A DNA stretch of 34,024 bases from CALMEC01 sp964440285 (GTDB lineage Bacteria > Actinomycetota > Thermoleophilia > Miltoncostaeales > Miltoncostaeaceae). Position numbers and translations under genes: made by a program. The stretch spans positions 1 to 34,024 of the forward strand of contig CAYTRV010000002.1 of the NCBI GenBank assembly GCA_964440285.1, written 5' to 3'. This document shows, piece after piece, positions 23,350 through 31,374 of the stretch. Position 1 is the stretch's first letter, and each line of letters starts with the position of its first letter. Below the pieces are notes generated by a model. That model was not told the DNA's origin. It was given only the letters and a program-made list of their open reading frames with translations, and did no database searches.

Positions 23350-24399
23350 ATGAGTACCGTCGTAGCACTGGACATCGGATCGAGCGCCATCGCCGGTGCG
23401 GAGATCAAGGATGGTCGCAACCTCAGCCGCGCCGCGGTCGAGGAGCTTCCGGAAGGGCTCGTGGTGGACGGCGAGGTGGCCGAGCCGGTCGACCTCGCGA
23501 ACCACATCAAGCGCTTCTGGAAGGAATCGAAGTTCAGCGGGCGAGCCGTCCGGCTCGGCGTCGCCAATCAGCGGGTCGTGGTCCGCACCATCGAGATGCC
23601 CTCCGTCGCCGACGCCGACGAGATGCGCCTGATGGTGGAGCTCGAGGCGGTGAACCACATCCCGATCCCCCCCGACCAGGCGATCATCGACTACCAGACG
23701 GTCGGATGGTTCGAGGACGAGTCGGGGCCGCGGCAACGGCTCGTCGTCGTCGCCGCCCACCGCGAGATGGTCGAGACGCTCGTCTCGGCGGTCCGCCGCG
23801 CGGGGCTCCGTGTGGAGGGAATCGACCTGGAGGCGTTCGCGCTCATCCGGTCGCTGGTGCCGACGGTGTCGGACGATCGCACGGGAGCCCACGTCCTCTG
23901 CCACATCGGCGCGGGCGCGACGAACATCGTCGTCTCCGTCGACCGCATGAGCGAGTTCACCCGGCTCGTCGGCCTCGGCGGCGTCGACCTCACCAACGCG
24001 GTCGCCGACCAGACCGGCCTCGCCCCGCACGAGGCGGAGGCGCTCAAGGCGGCCTGCGGCCTGCTGGGCGAAGTTCCCGCCGGGTGGGACCCGGCGACGG
24101 TGACCCGGGTGCGGCACGCGCTGGCGCTCGCGGTACGCCCGCTCGTCCAGGAGATCGGCCGCACCATCGACTTCTATCGGTCCCAGGAGTTCGCGCGACC
24201 GGTGGAACGGCTGGTGCTCTCCGGTGGGACGGCGCTGTGCTCCGGCCTCGACCGGTACGTGCAGCAGGCACTCGGGCTCGAGGTCGAAATCGGGAACCCC
24301 CTTCAGAACTTGACCCGAGCTGCCGATCTCTCACACGACGTCGCAACGAGAGCGGCGGTCGCCGTCGGTTTGGCGCTGGACGCGCCGGAGGAGTCATGA
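23350..24399 (+). CDS. pilM: Type IV pilus assembly protein PilM, actin-like
   Basis: 349 residues. The actin-fold phosphate loop is ALDIGSSAIAGAEIKDG at the N-terminus. The second phosphate motif is around VLCHIGAGATNIVV, and the adenosine motif is LVLSGGTALCSGLDRYVQQ. VGLGGVDLTNAVADQTGL and GNPLQNLTRAADL are typical for PilM/PilA-like ATPases. It sits on the cytoplasmic face and binds the N-terminal tail of PilN. The pilN start overlaps its stop (ATGA). Confidence 0.95.
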   Translation: MSTVVALDIGSSAIAGAEIKDGRNLSRAAVEELPEGLVVDGEVAEPVDLANHIKRFWKESKFSGRAVRLGVANQRVVVRTIEMPSVADADEMRLMVELEAVNHIPIPPDQAIIDYQTVGWFEDESGPRQRLVVVAAHREMVETLVSAVRRAGLRVEGIDLEAFALIRSLVPTVSDDRTGAHVLCHIGAGATNIVVSVDRMSEFTRLVGLGGVDLTNAVADQTGLAPHEAEALKAACGLLGEVPAGWDPATVTRVRHALALAVRPLVQEIGRTIDFYRSQEFARPVERLVLSGGTALCSGLDRYVQQALGLEVEIGNPLQNLTRAADLSHDVATRAAVAVGLALDAPEES

Positions 24400-25088
24400 A
24401 CGCAGTCAACCTACTTCCAGCGGACCGCCGCAAGCGGGAACGCCCGAGCTTCAAGCTGACGCCGATGCACGGCGTCGGGCTCGGGATTCTCGCGGGCGCC
24501 GTCGCGCTGGGCTACTGGGGCCACAGCATCCACGGCCAGGTCGATGCCGAGCAGGTGAAGATCGCCGACCTCGAGCAGGAGACGCAGTCCCTGACGGCCC
24601 AGGTCACCAAGGCCAAGGCCAACAGCGCCACGCAGGTCAGCACATTCGAGGCCGACAGGGCGCTCGTCAGCGGGCTCGCCGTCGCGCGCGTCAACTGGTC
24701 GACGGTCATGATCAACCTCTCGCGGGTGGCGCCGAAGGGTGTCTGGCTGGACTCGCTGTCGGTCACGACGCCGACCTCCGCTTCCCAGACGGCGGCCACA
24801 GCGACGCCGCAGGCGAAGCGTCCGGCGGCCATCACGCTCAGCGCGAGCGCGACGAGCCGGACCGAGGCAGCCCTCTTCCTCTCCCGCCTCAACGGGATCC
24901 CCGGGTTCGCTGAGCCGCGGCTCTCCGGAGGGATCAACCCGAGCGGAGGGGATGCAACCACCGCCCCGTCGTTCGGCTTCACCGTCGAGATCCCCGTCGA
25001 CGACTCGATCTTCGGGCCCGGCGCCCGCCCCGCGCCGCCCACGGCGGCATCGACCCCGTCCACCGCGACCCCGACACCACAGCCATGA
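24396..25088 (+). CDS. pilN: Type IV pilus alignment protein PilN
   Basis: 230 residues. The N-terminal tail MNAVNLLPADRRKR carries the NLLP motif that docks into PilM. It is followed by one membrane helix (GVGLGILAGAVALGYWG) and a coiled coil (about 50-85). The extracytoplasmic domain contains WSTVMINLSRVAPKGVWLDSL, a fimbrial-assembly motif. A long Ala/Thr/Pro-rich tail ends the protein. It pairs with PilO to connect motor and filament. Both ends overlap neighbours by four bases. Confidence 0.92.
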   Translation: MNAVNLLPADRRKRERPSFKLTPMHGVGLGILAGAVALGYWGHSIHGQVDAEQVKIADLEQETQSLTAQVTKAKANSATQVSTFEADRALVSGLAVARVNWSTVMINLSRVAPKGVWLDSLSVTTPTSASQTAATATPQAKRPAAITLSASATSRTEAALFLSRLNGIPGFAEPRLSGGINPSGGDATTAPSFGFTVEIPVDDSIFGPGARPAPPTAASTPSTATPTPQP

Positions 25089-25777
25089 GCAAGCTCAGCA
25101 AGCGCGACAGCATCCTCCTCACGATGATCGGCGCGATCGTCCTCATCGGCGGGATCTACTGGTTCTACGTGAAGCCGGCGCGAGCCGACCTCACCGCGAA
25201 GCAGACCGCCTCGCAGGAGGCCCAGGGCCAGGTCGATCAACTCGCGAGCCAGCTTCAGCGGCTCCAGGCGACGGCGAAGAGCCCCAAGAAGACGTCGATC
25301 GCCGAGGAGTTCCGCCTCGCAAAGGCTTATCCGTACTCCGAGGACATCCCGGCGCTCATCCTCCAGATCGAGGATCTGGCGAAGCAGACCGACGTCGAGC
25401 TCGGGGATCTCACGCCCGCGGGGTCGACCGACTACGCCGGGGTGACCGGAACGCCGTTCACCGTCGCGGTCGAGGGCAAGTTCTTCGACGTCCAGGACTT
25501 CCTCTACCGCATGCACAACCGCGTCAGCGTCGACGGGACCGGGAAGTTGCGCGTGAGGGGCCGGATGCTCGCCGTGACGCAGGCGGAACTCACACCCGGC
25601 GCCGGCGCCGCCGGCGCGACCGCCGGTGGCACGACACCGACCTCGGCCAATGCCTCGGTGAGCGCGTCGATCACGATCGTGGCGTTCAGCCGCACCGCGG
25701 GTGGCGCTCCGGCGCCGGGTGCGACCGACCAGGCCACGTCCCAGTCAAGCAACAACACCGGAGGTGCAACCTCATGA
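25085..25777 (+). CDS. pilO: Type IV pilus alignment protein PilO
   Basis: 230 residues. A short cytoplasmic head (MSKLSKRD) is followed by a membrane helix (ILLTMIGAIVLIGGIYWFYV) and a coiled coil rich in Gln and Ala (about 35-70). The ferredoxin-like PilO domain contains AYPYSEDIPALILQIEDLAK and GKFFDVQDFLYRMH. The C-terminus is a low-complexity Gly/Ala/Thr stretch with SASITIVAF. It forms the PilN-PilO dimer outside the membrane. The ATG overlaps the pilN stop. Confidence 0.92.
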   Translation: MSKLSKRDSILLTMIGAIVLIGGIYWFYVKPARADLTAKQTASQEAQGQVDQLASQLQRLQATAKSPKKTSIAEEFRLAKAYPYSEDIPALILQIEDLAKQTDVELGDLTPAGSTDYAGVTGTPFTVAVEGKFFDVQDFLYRMHNRVSVDGTGKLRVRGRMLAVTQAELTPGAGAAGATAGGTTPTSANASVSASITIVAFSRTAGGAPAPGATDQATSQSSNNTGGATS

Positions 25778-26415
25778 GCCGCGCACGGAAGTTCGGCGCC
25801 CTGTCGGCGGTCCTCGCATGCGCGGGGCTCGTGGCGGGCTGCGGCGGCGGAGGGTACACGGCGGCCGAGTCCGGCCCCACGTCCGGCGGATCGACACCGG
25901 CCTCCACCGCACCGCCGCCCCCTGGTCCGGCGACGGCGCTCGGCGCGTACGCTCCGACCGACGCCGCGGACGCGGTCGAGACGTTCAAGGGATACCACCA
26001 GTTCCCCAAGGACCGGGCAGGGAAGATCTTCGTCGATCCCACCGTCAAGCCGGTTCCCCCCCCGGCGCCCGTCACCTCGGCGCTCGTCGCGCCCGTGACC
26101 GCCGTGCCGCTGGCTCCGGTGAGCCCGACCACGACGACCACTCCGACACCCGTCGCGACGACCTTCGTTGCCACCCTCGACGTGTCGGGAACCGTGCAGT
26201 CGGCCAAGGTGGGCGACCCCGTCCCGGCAGAAGCGCCGCAGTTCACGGTCAAGACGATCACGGATGCGAAGGTCACGCTCAAGCTCAACAGCGGAACGCT
26301 GCCGGGCGGGGGGACGACCATCGACATCGGTATCGGCGAGTCGGTGAGCCTGTCGAACCCGACGACCGGCGCGAGCTACGTCGTCAAGGTCACCAAGATC
26401 ACGGCCGAGGCCTGA
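25774..26415 (+). CDS. Lipoprotein in the pilP position, T4P-associated
   Basis: 213 residues. A lipoprotein signal ends in the lipobox LVAGC with C23. A Pro/Thr/Ala-rich linker, probably disordered, runs to about residue 120. The C-terminal part (about 125-213) is a beta-rich domain (FVATLDVSGTVQSAKVGDPV...). Its position behind pilMNO and its lipid anchor match PilP, which in Proteobacteria links PilNO to the secretin. The sequence itself is not recognisably PilP, and no pilQ is present, so it may instead tie the complex to the membrane or wall. GGAGGTG ten bases upstream supports the ATG. A perfect terminator follows. Confidence 0.82.
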   Translation: MSRARKFGALSAVLACAGLVAGCGGGGYTAAESGPTSGGSTPASTAPPPPGPATALGAYAPTDAADAVETFKGYHQFPKDRAGKIFVDPTVKPVPPPAPVTSALVAPVTAVPLAPVSPTTTTTPTPVATTFVATLDVSGTVQSAKVGDPVPAEAPQFTVKTITDAKVTLKLNSGTLPGGGTTIDIGIGESVSLSNPTTGASYVVKVTKITAEA

Positions 26416-26441
26416 CAAGTCCTGTTGGACAATCGGTGAAG

Positions 26442-26473
26442 AGCGGGGCGCTCCGGCGCCCCGCTGTCGTTTT
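26442..26473 (+). terminator. Terminator at the end of the pilus cluster
   Basis: A perfect ten-base stem AGCGGGGCGC / GCGCCCCGCT with loop TCCG is followed by GTCGTTTT. It ends the pilD-pilMNO-lipoprotein unit just before the aroC promoter. Confidence 0.85.
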
Positions 26474-26483
26474 CGACTGCCTG

Positions 26484-26489
26484 TAGACT
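26484..26489 (+). promoter_or_regulatory. -10 box of aroC, leaderless transcript expected
   Basis: TAGACT is followed after seven bases by the aroC GTG at 26497, so the start codon coincides with the expected transcription start. No ribosome site is present. Confidence 0.65.
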
Positions 26490-26496
26490 CGGGAAT

Positions 26497-27657
26497 GTGC
26501 CCCTGACGTACCGAACGGCGGGGGAGTCCCACGGGCCTGCGCTGATCGCCCTCGTCGAGGGCCTGCCCGCCGGGCTGCCCCTCACCCCCGATGACCTCGA
26601 CGGCGACCTCGCGCGCCGCCAGCTCGGCTACGGCCGCGGTGGGCGCATGAAGATCGAACGCGACCGAGTTCAGGTGAAGTCAGGCATCCGGCATGGGATG
26701 ACGCTCGGAAGCCCGCTCGCGCTGGAGATCGCAAACCTCGACTTCCCCAACTGGGAACGCGACCGGATGGCCATCTGGGAGCCGGCGGAGGACGTCGCGC
26801 CGATCACCCTGCCGCGTCCCGGCCACGCCGACCTCGCGGGCATGCAGAAGTACGGAACCAAGGACCTGCGGAACATCCTCGAGCGGGCGAGCGCCCGTGA
26901 GACCGCCGCCAGGGTCGCGGCCGGCGCGGTCGCGAAGGCGCTGCTGCGCCGCTTCGGCATCGAGCTTCGAAGCCACGTCGTGCGCATCGGCGAGGAGACG
27001 GTACCGCTCCGCGACGATCTCACCGTCGACGACTTCGACGGGGTCGACGAGAGCCCCGTCCGCTGTCTCGACCCGACGGCGTCCGAGCGGATGAAGGCGG
27101 CCATCAAAGCGGCCGGGCAGCGCCACGACACGCTCGGCGGGGTGTTCGAGGTCTGGGCGTTCGGCCTCATGCCCGGCCTCGGCTCGCACGTGAGCCAGGA
27201 CACGCGGCTCGACGGGCGTCTCGGGCACGCCATGCTCTCCATCCAGGCGATCAAGGGCGTGGAACTGGGCGCCGGTTTCGAGCTGGGGCGGTTGCCGGGC
27301 AGCGAGTCCCACGACGAGATCTTCTGGAGCGAGGAGCGCGGCTACTACCGCCGCACCAATCGCTCCGGCGGCCTCGAAGGGGGCATGACCCACGGCGAGC
27401 CGCTCCTCGTGCGCGCCGTCATGAAGCCGATCTCCACCCTGACGCGGCCGCTCGCCTCTGTCGACATCGCGACCAAGGAGGCGCGCAAGGCGTTCAAGGA
27501 GCGCTCCGACATCTGCGCGGTCCCGGCCGCCGCGGTCGTGGGGGAGGCGGCGGTCGCGTTCGTACTCGCCCAGGCGCTCGTCGAGAAGTTCGGGGGTGAC
27601 ACGCTCGCGCAGCTCGAGGCCGCCGTCGACCGTTACCGGGCCGAGCTCACGGCTTGA
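26497..27657 (+). CDS. aroC: Chorismate synthase
   Basis: 386 residues. It converts 5-enolpyruvylshikimate 3-phosphate to chorismate with reduced FMN. The family signatures are all present: YRTAGESHGPALIALVEG at the N-terminus, GYGRGGRMKIERD, SARETAARVAAGAVAKALL, and RTNRSGGLEGGMTHGEPL. The GTG start is fixed by both homology and the -10 box. It heads a tightly overlapping run aroC-aroK-aroB-aroQ-pepQ. Confidence 0.97.
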   Translation: MPLTYRTAGESHGPALIALVEGLPAGLPLTPDDLDGDLARRQLGYGRGGRMKIERDRVQVKSGIRHGMTLGSPLALEIANLDFPNWERDRMAIWEPAEDVAPITLPRPGHADLAGMQKYGTKDLRNILERASARETAARVAAGAVAKALLRRFGIELRSHVVRIGEETVPLRDDLTVDDFDGVDESPVRCLDPTASERMKAAIKAAGQRHDTLGGVFEVWAFGLMPGLGSHVSQDTRLDGRLGHAMLSIQAIKGVELGAGFELGRLPGSESHDEIFWSEERGYYRRTNRSGGLEGGMTHGEPLLVRAVMKPISTLTRPLASVDIATKEARKAFKERSDICAVPAAAVVGEAAVAFVLAQALVEKFGGDTLAQLEAAVDRYRAELTA

Positions 27658-28178
27658 GGTGGCTTGCACTCGCCGGCTACATGGGGGCCGGCAAGTCCGC
27701 CGTGGGGAGGCGCGCCGCCCAGCGCCTCGGATGGAGCTTCGTCGACGCCGACCGCGCCATCGAGGAGCACGCCGGGCTTTCGATCCCTGACATCTTCGCG
27801 AAGCGGGGCGAGCTGTGGTTCCGCCGGACCGAGGAGGACGTGATTCGCGGGATCGTCCAGAGCGACCCCCCCGGGGTGATCGCCCTCGGCGGCGGCGCCC
27901 TCGGCAGCGCCCGCACCCGCGACCTGCTCCGACGCCGGGCGTGGGTGGTGTGGCTCCGCGTCGACCCGGAGGTGGCCTGGCGGCGCATCGAGGGCTCGGA
28001 CCGCCCCCTCGCCAAGGATCGCGACCGCTTCGACCGGCGCGCGGCCGAGCGGGAGCCCGTCTACCGGGAGTCGGCCGACCTCGAGGTGTCGGCCGAGGAC
28101 ACGCCGGACGACGTGGCCGCCCGGGTCGCCGCCTGGACCCTCACGCGGGTGCAGAGCGAACGGCGGACCACTCTGTGA
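27654..28178 (+). CDS. aroK: Shikimate kinase, TTG start
   Basis: 174 residues. The TTG at 27654 overlaps the aroC stop (TTGA), and it is the only start that keeps the first strand RWLALAGYMGAGKSAVG with the Walker A loop. The shikimate-binding DADRAIEEHAGLSIPDIF and GGGALGS are present, and the lid region RPLAKDRDRFDRRAAEREPVY is intact. It phosphorylates shikimate with ATP. Its stop overlaps the aroB GTG. Confidence 0.95.
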   Translation: MRWLALAGYMGAGKSAVGRRAAQRLGWSFVDADRAIEEHAGLSIPDIFAKRGELWFRRTEEDVIRGIVQSDPPGVIALGGGALGSARTRDLLRRRAWVVWLRVDPEVAWRRIEGSDRPLAKDRDRFDRRAAEREPVYRESADLEVSAEDTPDDVAARVAAWTLTRVQSERRTTL

Positions 28179-29272
28179 ACCACGTCGAGCTGATCGCCGA
28201 GATCGGCGCCAGCCGCTTCCCGGTGCAGATCGGCTCCGGACTCATCGGCCGGGTGGGGGAGCTGTGGCCCCCCGACGCGACCGGCGCCGCGCTCATCGTG
28301 CACGACGCCGCCGTCGCGGGGATCGCCGCCGCCGTGGCGGGCGGGCTCGCCGCCCGCGGTCTGCGGGCGGTGCCCATCGCCGTGCCGCCCGGCGAGCCGT
28401 CAAAACGGCTTGGAGAGCTCGAACGGCTCGCCCGGTTCGCGGCATCGGAGGGGATCCGCCGCAGCGACACCGTCGTGGGAGTGGGCGGGGGGGTGGTCGG
28501 CGACCTCGCGGGCTTCCTCGCCGCGAGCTACCAGCGCGGCGTCCGCCTCGTGCACGTCCCGACGACGCTGCTCGCGATGGTCGACTCGGCGATCGGCGGG
28601 AAGACCGGCGTCGACCTGCCGGAGGGGAAGAACTACGTCGGGGCGATCTGGCAGCCGGAGCTGGTCGTCATGGACGTCGACGTGCTCGACACCCTGCCAG
28701 CGCGGGAGCTTGCCGCCGGCTTCGCCGAGGTCGTCAAGTACGGCCTGCTGGAGGGCGGCGCGCTCCTCGACGACGTCGACGCCTGGCCGGCCCTGCCCGG
28801 ACCGCGCCAGGATCTCGTCGCGCTCATCGTCCGGTGCGTCCGCCACAAGCTGCGGGTGGTCGCGGAGGACGAACGCGACCTCGGCGTGCGCGCCACGCTC
28901 AACCTCGGCCACACCGTCGGGCACGGGATCGAGGCCGCCGCCGGATACGAGCGGTACCTGCACGGGGAGGCGATCTCCCTCGGGATGCTGGCCGCGCTGC
29001 GCATCTCGGAACGCCACCTCGGGCTCGCCGCCGAGTGGCGGGAACGCACCGCCGGCCTGTTGGCCCGCCACGGGCTGCCGACCGCGCTGGATCCCTCCGT
29101 GGCGACGTCTGCGATCCTTGCGGCGATGGGACGTGACAAGAAAGCGGATCCCGCCGCCCTCAACATGGTACTGCTCGACGCGCCGGGCTCCCCGCACATC
29201 CGCCAGGATCCGGCGCCCGCGGTCATCGCTGAGGCCATCGAGGAGCTGCGCGCAACTGGGACCGCGGCCTGA
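28175..29272 (+). CDS. aroB: 3-dehydroquinate synthase
   Basis: 365 residues from the GTG at 28175, which overlaps the aroK stop (GTGA). It turns DAHP into 3-dehydroquinate using NAD and a metal. Seen are the NAD-binding GVGGGVVGDLAGFLAASYQ, the substrate loop DSAIGGKTGVDLPEGKN, and the metal ligands in FAEVVKYG (Glu), NLGHTVGHGIE (His) and YLHGEAIS (His). Full length. The stop overlaps the aroQ start by one base (TGATG). Confidence 0.96.
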   Translation: MNHVELIAEIGASRFPVQIGSGLIGRVGELWPPDATGAALIVHDAAVAGIAAAVAGGLAARGLRAVPIAVPPGEPSKRLGELERLARFAASEGIRRSDTVVGVGGGVVGDLAGFLAASYQRGVRLVHVPTTLLAMVDSAIGGKTGVDLPEGKNYVGAIWQPELVVMDVDVLDTLPARELAAGFAEVVKYGLLEGGALLDDVDAWPALPGPRQDLVALIVRCVRHKLRVVAEDERDLGVRATLNLGHTVGHGIEAAAGYERYLHGEAISLGMLAALRISERHLGLAAEWRERTAGLLARHGLPTALDPSVATSAILAAMGRDKKADPAALNMVLLDAPGSPHIRQDPAPAVIAEAIEELRATGTAA

Positions 29273-29709
29273 TGGCCCTCCGCGTCGCACTGCTGCACGG
29301 CCCGAACCTCAACATGCTGGGTCGCCGTCCCGCCGCGCACTACGGCACCGTCACCCTCGCCGAGCTCGAGGCGCAGGTGCGGGCGTGGGGTAACGAGCTC
29401 GGCATGAGCATCGCCACGTTCCAGACCAACCACGAGGGGGCGTTCCTCGAGCACGTCCACGGCCTGTTCGGCGCGGTGGACGGGGTCGTCGTCAACCCCG
29501 GTGCCTGGACCCACTACCAGTGGTCCATCCGCGACGCGCTGGAGACGCTCGGCGTGCCGTTCGTCGAGGTCCACCTGTCCAACGTCGAGGAACGCGAACC
29601 GCACCGGCGCGTGTCGGTCATCCGCGACCTCGCCGCCGCGGCGGTGTGGGGAAAGGGGCCTGACGGCTACCGGGAGGCGCTCGAGTTGTTGAAGGCGCAC
29701 CTGACGTGA
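29272..29709 (+). CDS. aroQ: Type II 3-dehydroquinate dehydratase
   Basis: 145 residues, normal for the dodecameric type II enzyme. It shows HGPNLNMLGRR at the N-terminus, the flexible-lid Tyr in AAHYGT, and QTNHEGAFLEHVH with the catalytic Glu and His region. NPGAWTHYQWSIRDAL and EVHLSNVEEREPHRR with the Arg of the closing helix are also present. It dehydrates 3-dehydroquinate. In Bacillus an aroQ homologue also sits before pepQ, efp, accB and accC, the same order as here. Confidence 0.96.
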   Translation: MALRVALLHGPNLNMLGRRPAAHYGTVTLAELEAQVRAWGNELGMSIATFQTNHEGAFLEHVHGLFGAVDGVVVNPGAWTHYQWSIRDALETLGVPFVEVHLSNVEEREPHRRVSVIRDLAAAAVWGKGPDGYREALELLKAHLT

Positions 29710-30788
29710 GATTCGAGGGGCGCCAGGAGCGCGTCCTCGCACGGATGCGGGACGACGGCCTCGACGCGATGCTCGTGACGAACCTCGTCAACGTTCGCTA
29801 CGCCTGCGGATACGTCGGCTCCAACGGGGTCGTGATGCTCGCCCCGGACCGCCGGGTGCTGTTCACCGACTTCCGCTACGTCGGGGTCGCGACCCGCGAC
29901 ACCCGCGGCGTCGAGGTGGTCGAGGCCGGACGGGACCTGCTCGAACGCACGCTCGAGGTCCTCATCGCGGTCGCGCCCGGCGGACGTGTGGGGTTCGAGG
30001 CCGAGCACACCAGCGTCGCCCGCCACGAGCGGCTGATCGCGGAGCTGCCCGGCCTCGAGCTCGTCCCGACCCACGGGGTGGTCGAGGGCATCCGGGCCTG
30101 CAAGGAGCCGGAGGAGATCGCCGCCATGTCGCGCGCCTGCGAGATCGCCGATCAGGCGTTCGGGGCGTGCGCCGACGGGCTCTTCCGCGGCCGCACCGAG
30201 CGCGACGTCGCGTGGGAGCTCGAGGCGGTGATGCGCCGGGCGGGGGCGCAGCGTGCGAGCTTCGACATCATCGTCGCCTCCGGGCTTCGCGGGGCGCAGC
30301 CGCACGCCGTGCCCACCGACGAGGCGATCCCCCGGGACACGCTCGTCACCGTGGACATGGGCGCCGTGATCGACGGGTACGCATCCGACTGCACCCGGAC
30401 CTTCGCGACCGGGCAGCTCCCTGAGAAGCTCCAGCGCGCGTACGAGGTGTGCCTGGCGGCCCAGGAGCTCGCTCTCGCCGCCGTCCGCCCGGGGATCCTG
30501 GGAGGGGAGCTCGACGCCGTCGCCCGCGACCACGTCACCGCCGAGGGCTTCGGCGACGCGTTCCGCCACGGCCTCGGACACGGCGTCGGCCTCGAGGTGC
30601 ACGAACGCCCGTGGGCCCGGCAGGCCGTCACCGATCCCATCGAGGCCGGCATGACCGTCACCGTCGAACCGGGCATCTACCTCGAGGGCATCGGCGGCGT
30701 CCGGATCGAGGATCTGCTGTTCGTCACCAATGACGGGCCGCAGGTCCTGACGCGCTTCCCCAAGGCGCTGCTCCGGGTAGATTCCTGA
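29706..30788 (+). CDS. pepQ: M24 family Xaa-Pro peptidase
   Basis: 360 residues. An N-terminal creatinase-like domain (about 1-125) precedes the pita-bread metallopeptidase domain. Metal ligands are visible: the aspartates in VTVDMGAVIDGYASDCTRTF, the His in FRHGLGHGVGLEVHERP, and the glutamates in TVEPGIYLEG and VRIEDLLFV. It hydrolyses dipeptides or N-termini with proline in second position; aminopeptidase P and prolidase cannot be told apart here. The GTG overlaps the aroQ stop. Confidence 0.92.
   Translation: MRFEGRQERVLARMRDDGLDAMLVTNLVNVRYACGYVGSNGVVMLAPDRRVLFTDFRYVGVATRDTRGVEVVEAGRDLLERTLEVLIAVAPGGRVGFEAEHTSVARHERLIAELPGLELVPTHGVVEGIRACKEPEEIAAMSRACEIADQAFGACADGLFRGRTERDVAWELEAVMRRAGAQRASFDIIVASGLRGAQPHAVPTDEAIPRDTLVTVDMGAVIDGYASDCTRTFATGQLPEKLQRAYEVCLAAQELALAAVRPGILGGELDAVARDHVTAEGFGDAFRHGLGHGVGLEVHERPWARQAVTDPIEAGMTVTVEPGIYLEGIGGVRIEDLLFVTNDGPQVLTRFPKALLRVDS
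30778..30783 (+). promoter_or_regulatory. Possible internal -10 box for efp
   Basis: TAGATT lies in the last codons of pepQ, 36 bases before the efp start. It could give efp-accB-accC their own promoter with a short leader carrying GGAGGA. Confidence 0.35.
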
Positions 30789-30819
30789 CCGGCCTCGACC
30801 CGGGATTTTCGGAGGATGA

Positions 30820-31374
30820 GTGATCTCGACCAATGAGTTGAAGAACGGCTACGTCATCGACGTCGACGGGGTGCTCAGCACCGTCGTCGAGTTCCAGCAC
30901 GTCAAGCCGGGAAAGGGCGGAGCGTTTGTCCGCACGAAGTTGAAGAACCTCGCCACCGGCGCCGTCGTCGACAAGACGTTCCGAGCGGGGGAGAAGCTCC
31001 CCCGGGTGACGACGATGACGAAGAACATGCAATACCTCTACGAGGACGGCGCCGACCTGGTGCTCATGGACAACGAGAGCTTCGAGCAGATCCATTTCGC
31101 CTCCGGGGACGTCGAGAACCGGGATCTACTTGCCCCGAACGCGGGGTTGCAGGTGCTGTTCGTCCGCGACCAGCCCTTCCGGGTGGAGCTGCCCATCGCG
31201 GTGGAGCTCCTCGTCGCGCGCACCGATCCGGGCGTGAAGGGCGACACCGTCTCCAACGTGACGAAGCCGGCCGAACTCGAGACCGGCGCCACCGTCAACG
31301 TCCCGCTGTTCGTCAACGAGGGGGACCGGTTGCGCATCGACACCCGCACCCGCCAGTACGTGAGCCGCGTGTGA
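30820..31374 (+). CDS. efp: Translation elongation factor P
   Basis: 184 residues, full length. It helps ribosomes through polyproline stretches. The KOW-like first domain bears the tip loop KPGKGGAF with K32, the position modified in species that modify EF-P. Two OB domains follow and end in DTRTRQYVSRV. GTG start with GGAGGA upstream; an ATG just before it is out of frame. No modification enzyme is found in the window. The pilin-associated proteins here have several Pro runs (for example the PilB head and the lipoprotein linker), which would make EF-P relevant to them. Confidence 0.96.
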   Translation: MISTNELKNGYVIDVDGVLSTVVEFQHVKPGKGGAFVRTKLKNLATGAVVDKTFRAGEKLPRVTTMTKNMQYLYEDGADLVLMDNESFEQIHFASGDVENRDLLAPNAGLQVLFVRDQPFRVELPIAVELLVARTDPGVKGDTVSNVTKPAELETGATVNVPLFVNEGDRLRIDTRTRQYVSRV

